Below, piece after piece: positions 45,601-58,047 of a stretch of 64,000 nt of DNA. The notes beneath the pieces are model-generated. The model was not told the origin of the DNA. It did no database searches and was given only the letters and a program-made list of their open reading frames with translations. Origin of the DNA: Eopsaltria australis (taxonomy: Eukaryota > Chordata > Aves > Passeriformes > Petroicidae); contig JAVTVJ010001350.1 in the NCBI GenBank assembly GCA_034509425.1, positions 423,998 to 487,997 on the forward strand, read 5' to 3'. The translations under genes were made by a program, and so were the position numbers. How positions within the stretch are numbered: position 1 is the first letter of the stretch; every line of letters starts with the position of its first letter.

Positions 45601-48600
45601 GCATCTGCCTTTAAACGTTTAAGGAATGGGTAAATAAATTGCTATTGACTGTTACAAAAGTACACATTTTTTGCCAAATATATATTAAAATACTCTGAAT
45701 TAAATCAGAACACTTGAGCACTGATAAAGAAAAAAGCACAGAAAGACCTTGGAAAGATGGGGCAAAATATTGAATAAGTGAAATGGTTTCTCTGTGTATA
45801 GCTGTGATTTAAGTATGGCCTGTATGGCTCCAACTAACTTACATGTCAACTGAGGAAGGACATGTTTTCTTCAGCTGATTATGAAAGCAATTGATTTTTT
45901 CCTCATAGATTATATACTCAGGTATTTGTCACAGCAATGAGAAGCTTCTAAAGCCTGTTAATTAGGAATGGATTGGATACAGCCCTATGCATCTGCCCAT
46001 AATCTGTCAGAACCAGGCTAACAATATTCTCTCTGCAGATGAAGTTCAAGTCAAGTTAATGGTGTTTGTCTTTCTCTATATTTTTATTTGCTCAGTCTGC
46101 TTCAGTTCTTTGGCACTTGCTAAAGAGCTATTGAAAATGTTGACCCAATACTCATAGCAAAGTTTATTTTCTTTTCACCTCCCTGTGTTTAAGCATTACA
46201 TCTCAATTCAGTGATGGGTTTCTTGTCAGAGAGGTAAGTGGTTTTCATGTAAGAATTATTATATCTAGTAGGAATTTCTCATGCACATAAGCATTTGATG
46301 AACTGTTACCAGAATGTGTTTGTGCAGAGAGACTATATGATGTTTATGACACCACAGATTTTACCCTCCTATACTTTAGCTTTCTGTGTGTTTCCTCCCT
46401 TGCTCTTTTATTTTCATAAGGTATTTTTTTTCTCCATGAACATTTTCTTTTCACTACTTTGCATTTCATTCAACAAGACAAAAAAAAAAAGGGCAAGTTT
46501 GTTTATATTTAAAGTGAAGAAAGGTTTATGATTTAGACAAATGATGCAGATGAACGATAAAGAAATGAAAAATGGTCTGATCTCTCTGTTTTGATTCATA
46601 GCCTATGTGACTCACATAACTGTCTCCTATTAATGCTAGTCTCCAAGAAGAAACTCTTGCCAGTAAGCGTGTTTTTTAATATTAAATGCAGCCTCTTCTT
46701 CAATTTTACTATAAAAAGAAATGAAAATATTTTTTGGTAGCCTCTAGAAGCCCCATTTTTATTTGAGAGGGACAAGCTAATTAACACAGAGTCTCTCTTG
46801 AATCACTTAAGAATATCAGTATAAGAGCATAGCAAGCAGTCTCTTGACCTATAGGTAATAATTTCTAGCTGTGCTATTGTAATAGATTTGAGATTCTTCT
46901 CCTGGAAAAAAAGATGGCTATAGGTTATATCAGATTGTTCAGCTTGCTAATGCAACAATTAGTGAAGAGTTAGCAAAAGCCCTATATTAAGCATACAAGT
47001 CTGTGGAAAACAAAAACGTACATTTGTTAAAGGCATCAGAGAGAACCAACGTACTGCTGAGAAAGCTGTTGTAGTCTTGTTGACACCTGCCAACAATGTA
47101 TTTCTGCTAAAGCTCTTTTCTGTGGTTTTAAAGATTCCCATATTTATTTTCATGGGACAATTATATATCTTTCATGGTTTTATCACTTTTTTTTGTCTCG
47201 TTGATGATGCAAAACACTTCTAAACTGATTTTGGATACATGATTTATTTTGTGGTTTAGAATCTCTTTATTCATTATTTGCAATATCTTTTTTTAACCCA
47301 CTTCTACATTTCACTTGTGATGTCATCTTAGCTATGGCCTGTTTGTTCCTTCAAGTCATCAAGGATATTTGAATATAAGATCTGGGATAAATATGTGGTG
47401 GTTTGGTCTTTTTCTAGACATAGTTTTAATTTATTGTTATTAATATAGCAATAAATCTACTTCTATGGCATTACTTGTACAATTATGCTATCTCGTAGTT
47501 TTTATTTTGAGTATAGTTGGACCCAGGTCACCAAAATTTAAGCTCATTTTTTAATATTGTTTGAAAATATTTTCTCTCTATGACTATTTTTCACAGCCTA
47601 GAAAAATAGTGTAATTGTCTTCAGTTTTATAGAAAAGCATTTCAAGTTGCTATCGCTTAAATGATAATTCTCCTCCCCCACCAAGAACTTAGTGTTTTAA
47701 AGAAGCAATTCAGCTTTTAAACTGAAATATACCCCTTCATGCTTATTCCTGTGCTTCTATGCAGAATTTCTCAATGCTTTCATTTTATAATCTGAAGATG
47801 CAGCTAATGTACAACTATTGATAAAATGGGGGCATAACAAAAAGTGGAACAGAGGAATTACTGTGATATTTAGGTGGTTACTAGTGAGTATGCTCTGTAT
47901 TTTCTACAGCAGTATCCAAAAAATATTTCTGAAATCACTGGGGAAAGTATAGCAAAGATTGCAGGTTATTTGCTAAAGCCAGTATCAATATCCAAGAAAT
48001 TATCCACTAGGAAGTTATTGTGAGAGGGCAATAGAAACAACTACTAATGACAATTCCTTCACTTATAATTCAATGTTTGTAAGGAAAAAAAGGAATCTTT
48101 ACTAGTAGTAAAGGGTAGTATTTCATTTGTCTGAGTGAGACATTAAAGTCAATAAAATCCTGGCTGCAGAATTGAGTAAAATAACTGAAATCTGTATTAA
48201 CAATTACTAATAGTTTTAAATATCTGGAGACTTCAGTATCTGGAATTACTGAAGAATTTGGCAGGTCTCTTCTCATATCTGCACATAAAATCTGTCACAG
48301 ACAGGAAGAATTGAAGAGATTTCCAAAGTGCTTGGAAAGGTTAAACAAAAGGCTATGTAAGTGGTTTTATTCTGTCTACCTCAACAATTGATTCTCCTGT
48401 GAAATTATTTGTTCCCTGAAGTCCTTTGGCCTTGTTGACCTTCAAGCAGTAAAATATTTTCTTCAATGGCTTCTCATGGTTGTGGTTTGAATATTAATAT
48501 TATGTGTAAGTCAGGCTTGCTCTCCTAAGGAAAGGCTACATTCTTCAGCTGTGCCTCAGCAGGGTAAGGATGCTATACTCCAAGGTCCTGTTGCTTCACG

Positions 48601-51081
48601 GTGGTAGTAAAGGTGACATAAAATCACTGACAAAGGACTTGGCTGAGAGGCTTGGATGCTTTTGAGGAGAGTAATGACTGTAACTTCCATAATTTAGGCT
48701 TGGGATGGTTTGAGTACTTTTGCTCTGACTCTTGGAATCACTTTCTTTTTAAAGAGTGCAATATAGTAGCCCATTTTTTTTAAGGAAAAGTTTTTTCATA
48801 TAGCATGAAGTGATGATGTTAATCATACATCATATATGGATGTCACTAGCTACACTGAGTGAAATGGAGCTTGGATTTCTGTAGGTGACCTGAAAAATTT
48901 ATGTCAGAAGTAATGGGACTTGTTGAGAAATTTCAGAGAGATTGAGGAGGATTTTCCCTGCTTGGTTTCCATTGAAAATTCACAGTTATCAATGTGTTCC
49001 CATGGATTTCAGCAAACCAATGCAATGATGCAATATTATTAATTTAGATGATGTCTATTGAGCTTGATTGATTTTTTAAGTAGTAGTTTCATCTGCAACA
49101 TTCTTATATTGATTTTTATTCTCTTTTTCACTACCTCTTAAGGTGTTTTCAGTGTCATTGCAGTATTTTTCCTCTACTGTGTGTAAACAGCTCCCACCTG
49201 GTTAGCTAAACTAACAACAAGGTGTAGCTAAATATCTGCCAGGGAAGGCTGTTTTGTTACTCTGATCTTCCCACCACCTGTGCTCTTTGTTCATGTATGT
49301 TTTATCTTAGGCTAGCCTTGCTACTGACATCTGTGGTTTTATGGCTCTGATTTACTTACATTTGTTGGTACACACTGGGCCTTTAGCCTGACTTGAGGAA
49401 TAGTAGTTTTAAGTATTTTGAGTGAATGCAGAAAAATAAAACATATCCCATGAAGGAAAAATATCTTTCAGAAAAATATTCTGGAAAATACGCAGTAAGT
49501 TCCTTGAAGAATACAGTGGTTTAGACTAAAACAACAACAGAATTGTCTCCTGTTGGAAAAAAAAAATTTCTTTTTTTTTTTTTTTTTTTAATATGATTAT
49601 TTGTGCTAGAAAATTACATAAAGGGGTGATGGGGGCCAAACAGACAGACAGATGGATTTGAACAGGAACAGTGCTGAAAATATATGAAACGTCACAGTAA
49701 GGGAGAATTAATTACCTATACAAAGGTGACGGGAACAGCTCTCCTTTATGTCCAGCACACCACTCAAGTTCTGGACATAAAAGACAAAATTCCAAATAAC
49801 TAATTTGTGGAAGGAAGTTTAAATTTATATCTTTCTCCTCAAAAGCATTGCAGAGAATTGCAAACCACAGTGATTACCTTTCCAAGGATCCCTGCCTTAG
49901 TATAAACAACCCTATATCAGAGGCAAATTGTGACGAGTGTGGGACTTCAGAGGCACTCTGTACGTGATTCCAAACTAGGGACGAAGTCCCTGCATCCCAG
50001 TTTATTGGGAAATAAGAAAGAAATATGTTCTTTCTTCCCCGTGATTTCCAGGTTTCAGTTTTGAATTTATTCTGCAGAGGCAAAATGGGAGAAGAAAAAA
50101 ATGAGGAAAAGATTACACTCTTTGAGGTGATGATTCAAAGCAGGTGCTCTCTAATAGGAACAGGAATGAATGGAAGGTTTGTAGGAAGGCTTTACTACAA
50201 AAACTTGCCGTTTATAGCCATTCAACCCCAGGCCTAGCTCTTACTATGTTTTTCCAGGAGTTGAGATAATGGCGATTCTGTGAAATGCTGAAAGGGAGTC
50301 ATATTCAGTTTCAATAAATGTATTTAAAACACTATTAGACATATATCATTTTTATATCTCCTAGTAGAATCATGTAGGAAAATGAAGATAGGTGTATCCT
50401 GCTCAGGTTTATTCTAGACTTCAGGAGGTCATCCAGAGTGCAGGGAAAGTGTTTAAGAAAACTTGCACTCAGAAAGATGAACATCTACTGACAAAATCAT
50501 TGCACTTATTTACAAATGAGATCATTGTAATGTTAAATGATGCTTCTTTTTCTCTCACATTTTATCTTACACCTGAAAGCTTCTGCTCTTTTATTTGTAT
50601 GCTGACTTCTGAACCTTGAAGGATTTTCTTGAAAAAAAGGCAGCGTGAGGAGGAGATCAGGTAACTAGCAGACAATTCGAAACACAGTGATGGGAGGGAT
50701 GGTAAGTCATTGTTTTGTAACTCCTTCATAAATGGCAATGTGGTTTACTCTGCAAGAACAGAAATACAGAAGAACATCTGGACTTGTAAGCACGCATGAG
50801 ATTACAAAAAGAGGATAATTTTTGCCACTAATCCACTGTAACTGGAGGAAGAAAAGAAGCTTGGGGCCAGAGTTTTAAAAACTGGGCAAACATCTGATAA
50901 AGGATACAATCTTTTCTTCATTCCTGAATGATGCTTTTTATTTTAAGCAGAGTGCAAAAGTCTTGCTAATGACAAATCAGTTGGAGAATAGCCTTTTCAT
51001 TATATACATTGAAATAGAAATTTTTGCTAATGTGATTATTCCCATTTCTTTATCATTTGTTTTCCTAAGTCAAAGGAAAAA
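42661..51081. other. 8.4-kb AT-rich interval without a recognised gene
   Basis: There is no LTR, LINE fragment or exon I can support. Low-complexity features include a T-rich run at 43322-43337 and a long T run at 49571-49589. Open stretches such as 43746-44135 (plus, 129 codons) and 44813-45148 (minus, 111 codons) are without domain or splice support. The segment 44600-45300 is somewhat less AT-rich and could be an old repeat. Confidence 0.45.
49557..49590. repeat. A-run followed by long T-run
   Basis: Ten A, then TTTC, then nineteen T. It forms a small A/T inverted repeat and is prone to length change. Confidence 0.9.
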
Positions 51082-51746
51082 TGCTGTTTCCTACTGCCAT
51101 GGCTTGCCGATGTATCAGGCGACGATAGCTGGCCCCAGGGTGCTGGCCAGTGACCCGCCGGCGGCTGCAGCTCACGTCTCTGACTGCCTGAGTGCCGAGT
51201 CCACGGCTGTGGGGAACAGTATGTCCCCAGCTGCAGATTGCTCGCTAGGAGCAGGCTATCTAGTTGAAGGCTGGAGAGGAATAGGGAGGGATCTTCTGCC
51301 ACGCGGAGTAGTTTGAGACACAGAGGCTCAGGGTCCAACTGCGCTCAAGGGCGTCCGGGGTCAGAAGACCCAGAGCAGCTCTGAGCTCAGACTTTTATTG
51401 AGAGGGTATCGTCCAATCGCAATGCATCAGAGGGAAGGAGCAAGGAAGGGATCGAGGGTAGGGGACCAACCAGGAAGGAGAGGGGGAGGAGAGAGGATAA
51501 TTGACAATAAGGGGGAACCAACCAACAACCGAAGGTAACAGAGCTTTCTAGAAACCAAACATGACTGGCAGGAGAGTGGCAGGTGCTCCAACAAATGGGA
51601 GAAAAGGAAACCACCCCTGAGAAGCTCAGCCCTTTTCTGGGGCATACCATTCTCATCTCCACCCCAGGGGAGACCTTTTAAACTTCGGTACCTTTGTTCC
51701 AAATCTTCTCAGGCCTTTGGGGCCTCAAGCACCACCACATCCTACA
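51082..51746 (-). mobile_element. ERVK-like LTR, minus strand, target duplication not found
   Basis: On the minus strand it starts TGTAGGATGTGGTGGTGC at 51746. A minus-strand AATAAA at 51394-51399 follows a GATTGG box, the same layout as in the LTRs at 39901 and 57421. The 3' end is placed at 51082 because the terminal CAGTAGGAAACAGCA parallels the end of the 57421 copy. With these borders the flanks (GAAAAA left, GCAAGT right) do not match, so either the left border is misplaced or the insertion site has been rearranged. Plus- and minus-strand open stretches inside (50963-51316, 51387-51702) are byproducts. Confidence 0.65.
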
Positions 51747-52159
51747 GCAAGTGCTCTGCTTCTAATTTTTATTCTAAAAGATATGCTAACTCTTGATTCC
51801 TAGCCTGATTTCATCTGTGAAAACAGAAATAGGTCGGAACATGCCTGTATTATTTTTGAGTACAGTTCTCCTGGTTCAGTTTAACATGAAGGCTACGAAC
51901 TGGATGAAAGATAACATACTGAAGTTTCATTGACGTATAGGGGGCAAAATTATGCCTTAACATAATTGTAATTGTGTATTCTACTTGTATATAAATAGCA
52001 AAAATTTCATGGCTTTCCACAAAAATACTCTAGAAGAGCTAGATCCAAGTGATTTTGTTGTAGAACTAGTTGGCTTTGTTGTTGGTTCTTGTTTTTTTTT
52101 TTGTTTTTTTTTTTGCAATTAGAAGGGATACAAATACTGGTATCATCTTTTACTTGTTC
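51747..52159. other. AT-rich DNA between two LTRs
   Basis: About 400 bases with a double T run at 52091-52114. No gene or further repeat is recognised. Confidence 0.5.
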
Positions 52160-52164
52160 TAGTC

Positions 52165-53978
52165 TGTCGTGGAATAATCTCAGGAGAAAATTCCCAGTAT
52201 CAAAAAAAGAGGTGGAGCCAGAAATGAGGTATCCGGTATTACAAGTTCCGCCTACACAAAACTCATAAAAACAGGAGAACACCTGGAGAGACCTTCTTTT
52301 TAGACGTCCAGTGGATTGAGAGAGAGAACGTGGCTTTCTTCCCCCTGCACCTTCTGATGAGGTTCCCTCAGGCCTCGCACGTGGCCTGGGCTAGTGGGCC
52401 GAGATGGCACGGGGGAAGGGAGAGGGAAATGAGGGGACCCGGCCCAGCTCTTCGGCAGAAACAGTTCAGCCAAGGCGACAGGCTAATTACAGTAGGCAGC
52501 GCCACGCTCCACAGCTTTGAGCCCCGTTCTGTTGCCCCAGGCTAAAGTGACTCAGCTTTTGCTGGCCCCTGTTGGGCTGGTCTGGGCCGGCTTCACGGCA
52601 CCGCTCGGCTCCGCCCGAGCTGGGAGAGGCTTCATTCTGCTGCCCCGGCCAAGGAACTTTACCGGCTTCACTTCGCCTAGCCTGGGCCAGGCCGGTCCCC
52701 CCACCCTGCCTCCGCAGTGCGGTTCGGCGTGGGAGAGAGAAAAAGCTCAGACTGGGCCCCTCCTATAGCCTGGATACGGCTCCGTTGGCTCCTTACAACT
52801 TGGCGCGGGAGAGAGAGAGCTTGGGGCTAGCCCTCTTACAGCCTGGACATGGCACCACTGGTAGACGCTGTGCACGGTCTGGCGCAGGAGAAGGCTTAAG
52901 CTCCTTCTCTCTCCCCCCCTCTCTTGTAGCCTGGGTGTGGCCCCGCTGAGCTCCTGCAACTCAAACCAAACTCCTTTCCTTCACTTCAAACACGGACTTA
53001 CTACACTTAAACCACACAGGTGAAAGTCATGTGACCATTGCCCAGCTGAAAGACCAATTAACTGTTTCCTTTTCAATATCAGGATGTGACTTGGGGGCAT
53101 TCATTTCCCCCCCGCCTCCCCCTAGAAAGAGCACAAGAATGAAAGCACCTACAAAAGGTACAGCATAAAGACTTTAGGTTAATGAGTGTAACCAAGCTTA
53201 TATCAAAAGAAAGGAGAGATGAGAAGTGCTTTGAAGCTGAAAATTCTCTTGTAAAAAACATATTGATAGATTCAGCTATAATATACCCTGCAATATATGA
53301 ACAATGGTCTAAAATAAGTGAAAAAAGGAGAATGTAATGTTCTAGTTTGTAAGCAGTGGGGTAAGACTCTTGCATATAAATTTCCTTGCCCCAAGAATAG
53401 TAGAGGAAGACGTGTGTTGCCAATAATGAAGAAAGGGGATTTCGTTGCCACTGTAATAGAAATGTTCATCCTCAAAAAAGCACCTCAATGACCATCATAT
53501 GTCCATTGGTAGTAGCTGTGGGAAAGCTACTGAAGTGGGAAGGGGTCCAGAGAAGCATATCTTTCCCTTCGGGGGGGAGTTGCTTGCTGTGAGGCTGATA
53601 ACCATGGAAACTATATTTCCTATGCAGAGTCAACATGATAGAACAAAAGAAAGCTTCTCTCTCTACATGAATTAAGAAAAAAACTGTTTTTCCAGAGGTG
53701 GAATTTAACTACAAGTTGAAGTGTTACCTTTTGTATGGTCAGTAGGAAAGAAATGAAAGGGGTGGGGAGGGGAAAAGGTGTCCTAAAGGGTTTGTGCTGA
53801 TTCCTGATTACTATTATTCCTGTTTTAAGTCTGTTAATAAAATTCTTTTTGTATTCCTTGAAGTATAAACTTGCTTTGCCTACTATTAATTCTTATCTCA
53901 CAACAAAATCAAATAATTTTGGCTACAAAGTTAATGTTTCTACCTAGTTTCGATCCGCCAAACCTCTAAACCGCAACA
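52165..53978 (+). mobile_element. Long GC-rich solo LTR, copy C, with 5-bp target duplication
   Basis: It starts TGTCGTGGAATAATC and ends CTAAACCGCAACA, flanked by TAGTC at 52160-52164 and 53979-53983. The exact 5-bp duplication proves both borders and fixes the ends for copies A and B. AATAAA lies at 53836-53841. It is 1814 bases long, close to copy B, and retains the segment around GTGACCATTGCCCAGC (53031) that copy A lacks. It is clearly more diverged from A and B than these are from each other in their shared tract. The 96-codon open stretch found in A and B is stopped here (TGA after CCTCAA near 53485). GC-rich tandem repetition lies at about 52560-52950. Confidence 0.9.
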
Positions 53979-53983
53979 TAGTC

Positions 53984-56582
53984 TTAACTGGTAGCTGCTT
54001 GATCCATATACTTTGGAATAAGGTGTAGAAAAGGTTGGTTACCTTTGCTTTGTTCATTCATCAATCTTTCTGAATCTATTTGATAGTTTCACTTGCATCT
54101 GTACTTTTGAGGTGCTTATATTATGAAACTTGTCACTGGCTGAAAGTCAGAATTTGTTTGAGATATTTTCAGTGTTCCTTTTCCTGGTGGTTAATGGCAA
54201 CATATTGGAAAGAATTAATGTTGTTAAAGGAAAAAGCTGCTCTAGATTGATGGTTTTTATACATGGAGAAGGATTTCTGTTAAGAGTAACAATATAATTT
54301 TATGTTGCATACATATCTGTGGCAGTTTTGGAAGATCTTTGAATTTTATTTACCTAAAAAATTATGATCTATTTGAATGCTTGTCTGACTAACAGAAGTG
54401 GATATCAATGTTAGAGAAATTGCTCCAAAGTTTGAAGAAGTAGTGTATTTTGTCTTGGAAGGTTAAAGTCATTACCTGTAAATCTTTTTCAAATTATCCC
54501 ATTTGAAGGACTGCCAAAATGTAAAGAAGCATGTGTTCATATGAATGAGGAATGTAGAAGATAAAAGTACATTGTGTGCATGCTCTGCGTTATTTAAAAT
54601 AAGGTATGAAGGAATATTACAGCATGGAGCTCAATGTGAAATATGCTCCAAGGCAGGTAGAGAGATTAACACAAGTCACATGATTCTTTTCACCTGCACG
54701 AATCCTTCTAGAGGCATCGACATTGGTTACTTTTTGTCATACTTAATAATGGGAAAATGGTGTGAAAATGTTACCACTTCCTCTCTAGCCTTTTGGTGGA
54801 GGGCGTGAAAGCAACTTCATTCTGCCTTTTGGAACTAGTTTGCTTTTATGGAAGATGTCAATGTAGGGAATCTAGCTAGATGTGTATTCGTGGGTGGGAA
54901 GTGATTGTGATAGTGTTTCAATATTAAGGCTCATTCATTAAAAGGAATCTCCAAATATTTTGATGGGTCAGAATCTAAAAACAAATGTTTTATGGAGCTA
55001 CCATGGTACTCTGGTGTCAGAACAAACTTTAGTCAGGGCTTCTTATATCCTCTTCCATTCCATTAATTTTCCTGCCCACTGCTCCAAACTTGCATTCTCA
55101 CCATCCCAACAACTTTTCTTCTTAAGTTTACTTCTGTTATGACTACATCGCAGACTGTGGGTGCAGTACACTAATTGCAGCTGTGCAGCTTAATACAAGC
55201 TCAAAATCTAACTGCACTCATGTGGAGGTCTGTCAGCAAATTCAACTGGTGGGTCCATTTTGGGCTACAATGTACAGAATGGAAATACATACTATTAATA
55301 TTTTTTATCTCCCAAGTCTTTCTGGAGAAGCAGAATAAACTGGTTATCCTTGAAGCCAAAACCCAACTTTAGCATATCCATTGTTACCCCAAGGACATAT
55401 AATAAAGTGTCTGTCGATGACTTACATCTGGTTGGAAGCACTGAGCTTCATCTGTCTACCAACTCACTTAGGATTTGCAGAGGAAAGAGGGAATTCTTCT
55501 GCACTATGTGAAAGGCTGTTAAGGAAAACAGGCAATGAGTGCATTGAAAACCAAACTCAGGATACTGTGTCCTCATGCAGCTCTTAAAATAGGAGTAAGA
55601 GACAAAGCAAGAATCAGTGGATAGAATCAGTAAACATTCTTGTAATATTCTCCTCTTGCTAATACTATGTGTTTATATTTTCCAGTTGCTTGCATCTTCA
55701 TCATAAGAAGTCTTAAATTAATCTTCCTTAAAATTGCTTTGTTCAGAGATCATGCCAGAAGAATACATGCCAACATAACATGATAACTTTAATGATAAAG
55801 TGGCTTAGATACTCATGTACAGACCAAAAATAATACATTAATGGCAAATCAAACTGAACTTAACTCTTTGGGTGTTTTGTTAATTTTTGTTTGGTTGCTT
55901 AGTTTTTGGTTTGTTGTATTTTTTGGCTTTTTCACATTTTATTTTTTTATTTTTCCCCCTATATTTTTGAGCCCTAGTCTACTTATGGGCAATAATTTTA
56001 TGGGATTGGCATTTTCAGCATATGAAAATAAATTGTCTACATGTTACAGTGCCTCAGATCACCCACATCACTGTTTCTGTGAGATTCAGAATATTTATGC
56101 AAACTGCTGGAAATCAGTATCCATCAATATAAGAAAAGTTGTATCGGTGATCAGTTTGATGAAAAGATGAATCATTTTCTACACAGCTGGTCCATGCAAA
56201 CAAAAATCAGTGACATTTCATTTCTAATGCAAATTAAGGAGAATAAAATTCAGCTGTCAATTTTTATACCTGTTAAACATACCGCAAATAGTGAGCTCCA
56301 AAAATATCAGTTCATGATAAATAAATGTAGGAGGAGATGACTGATGTACATATTTTCCCTTTGTTTATGTAACCAATGAATGAGACCTTGCTCTTAACCC
56401 ATTATTACATCATTGGGCACCAGCATTTTTTAGACGTATTTATTGTCTTGCTACCACATACTGATTTTTTCTAAGTAGAAGAATAACCCAAAAATAAATA
56501 GGTAAATTCAGTTAAGCTTTTTGTATATATATCTGCCTTTCTTAACATAATAATGGCAAGTGATACAGATATAATTTTAAAA
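53984..56582. other. AT-rich DNA, nothing recognised
   Basis: The interval holds short open stretches only, such as 55841-56170 (plus, Phe-rich). There is no repeat or exon I can defend. Confidence 0.5.
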
Positions 56583-56950
56583 ATCCATCCCTATACAGGT
56601 TGCTCAGAGCCCTGTCTAACATAAACGTGAATGTTTTCAGGGATGGAGCCTGAATATTCCTCTCTGGGCAACCTGTGTCACTGTTTCACCACCCACAATA
56701 TTAATTTTTTTCCCTTATTTCTAGAATAAATCTACCCTATTTTGGTTTAAAACTATTACCCCTTGTCCTATCACTATAGGCCCTGTTAAAAGTTTGTCCC
56801 CACCTTTCTTATAAACCCTCTTTAGGTAGTGGAATGTACTATAAGTTCTCCCTGAAGCCACCTTTTCTCCAATCTGAACAGCCCCAGCTCTCTCAGTCTG
56901 TCCTCACAGATGTGGTGTTCCATGCCTCTAATCATCCTCAATGCATTTCA
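56583..56950 (-). mobile_element. CR1 LINE 3' region, minus strand
   Basis: The plus strand carries the reverse complement of the CR1 3' region: CAGGTTGCTCAGAGCCC, then CTCTGGGCAACCTGTGTCAC, ACTATTACCCCTTGTCCTAT, and CAATCTGAACAGCCCCAGCT. The extreme CR1 tail is absent on the left, so the copy is truncated at both ends. It is inactive. Confidence 0.85.
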
Positions 56951-57414
56951 TCTAAGTGTTTCAGTCATTTGAACTTGTCATTTTTATATGTATCTTATTT
57001 CTATTTTTTTTTTTTTTTGGTTAATTTGATAATCAGAATTTTCAAATATACCTTGTGAATTAAGTATTTGTAGTATGTAGCAAATGTAGGGTTTCACCTT
57101 CTTAGAAGTGAGATCTTGACAGCTTCAAATGAGAGTGTCTTGGAGAATTATGGTTTCATGTCTTATGTGTTCTGTGTTGAGACAAAGGCATCCAGCTACC
57201 AATATCTGTCACACAGGTGAGCTGTCTTACGTGGTCAACAGTTAGGGCAATAAAATAATTGAATTCAGCTGCTAATTTTGTCGAAATACTCCAGGTATTA
57301 GAAAACTCCAGGAATGCTTCCAAAACTGCCTCGCCTATATATAAAACTACAGTTTAGGGTTTTTTTTCAAGTCTTCCAGCTCATTCAGACTTGGCAGCTT
57401 GGCTCCCTTTTGTG
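56951..57414. other. AT-rich DNA before an LTR
   Basis: Contains a T run near 57005-57018 and no recognised gene. Confidence 0.5.
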
Positions 57415-57420
57415 AAAACT

Positions 57421-58041
57421 TGTAGCGGTGGTTCTGAACCAGGAAGGATTAGAGTCCCTCCATAGACTTGCAGAGGACGAAGACCTCTGGTGGCATGTTC
57501 CACAGACAGAGAATTTCCCCCCTGAGCTGCCAGAGACAATGGTTTAGACCACCAAGCCACGAACCCCAAGTTCCTGCTATTGGTTCCTTGATTTGTCTGT
57601 TATGTATCCCAGTTCTGGAACATTCCCTGTTACCCGGTTGTTCATTCGTTGTTCTCTCTTCCCCCCTCCTCTCCCTGAACCTCATTCGACTGCGCACCCT
57701 GAACCCTCCCTTGTATCGCCCCTGCACCCTCAGATTATTGGCTGCTATCTCTCCCATAAATACCCATGTCATGAGCTATTCGGGGCTCTTAGTCCCTGAG
57801 CTCCCTTGGGGGTAATAAACCTGCCAAACCCTCATTACTAAGAGTCCTCCTTCTCTGGGTAGTTCTTTGCTATCCTGCAGTGCTCTGAGGGCACCAACAC
57901 CTCAGCCCAACGCAGACTAGCAGAGCCCACCGCCGGCTCCCTGAGGAAGCCTCCCCAATCAGAACGCGGATGGCTTCTCAGGGTCGCGCTAGCGCTCTGC
58001 TGCCGGGATCAGAGCGGGATTAAGAAGCAGGGAACACAACA
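57421..58041 (+). mobile_element. ERVK-like solo LTR with 6-bp target duplication
   Basis: It starts TGTAGCGGTGGTTCTG and ends GGGAACACAACA, flanked by AAAACT at 57415-57420 and 58042-58047. An ATTGG box at 57737-57741, a CATAAATA TATA-like box near 57755 and AATAAA at 57814-57819 give the plus orientation and promoter layout. It belongs with the LTRs at 39901 and 51082 by its start, the ATTGG-TATA region and the GC-rich U5. The exact duplication supports recent integration and full borders. It is a solo LTR, as no internal sequence adjoins it. Confidence 0.9.
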
Positions 58042-58047
58042 AAAACT

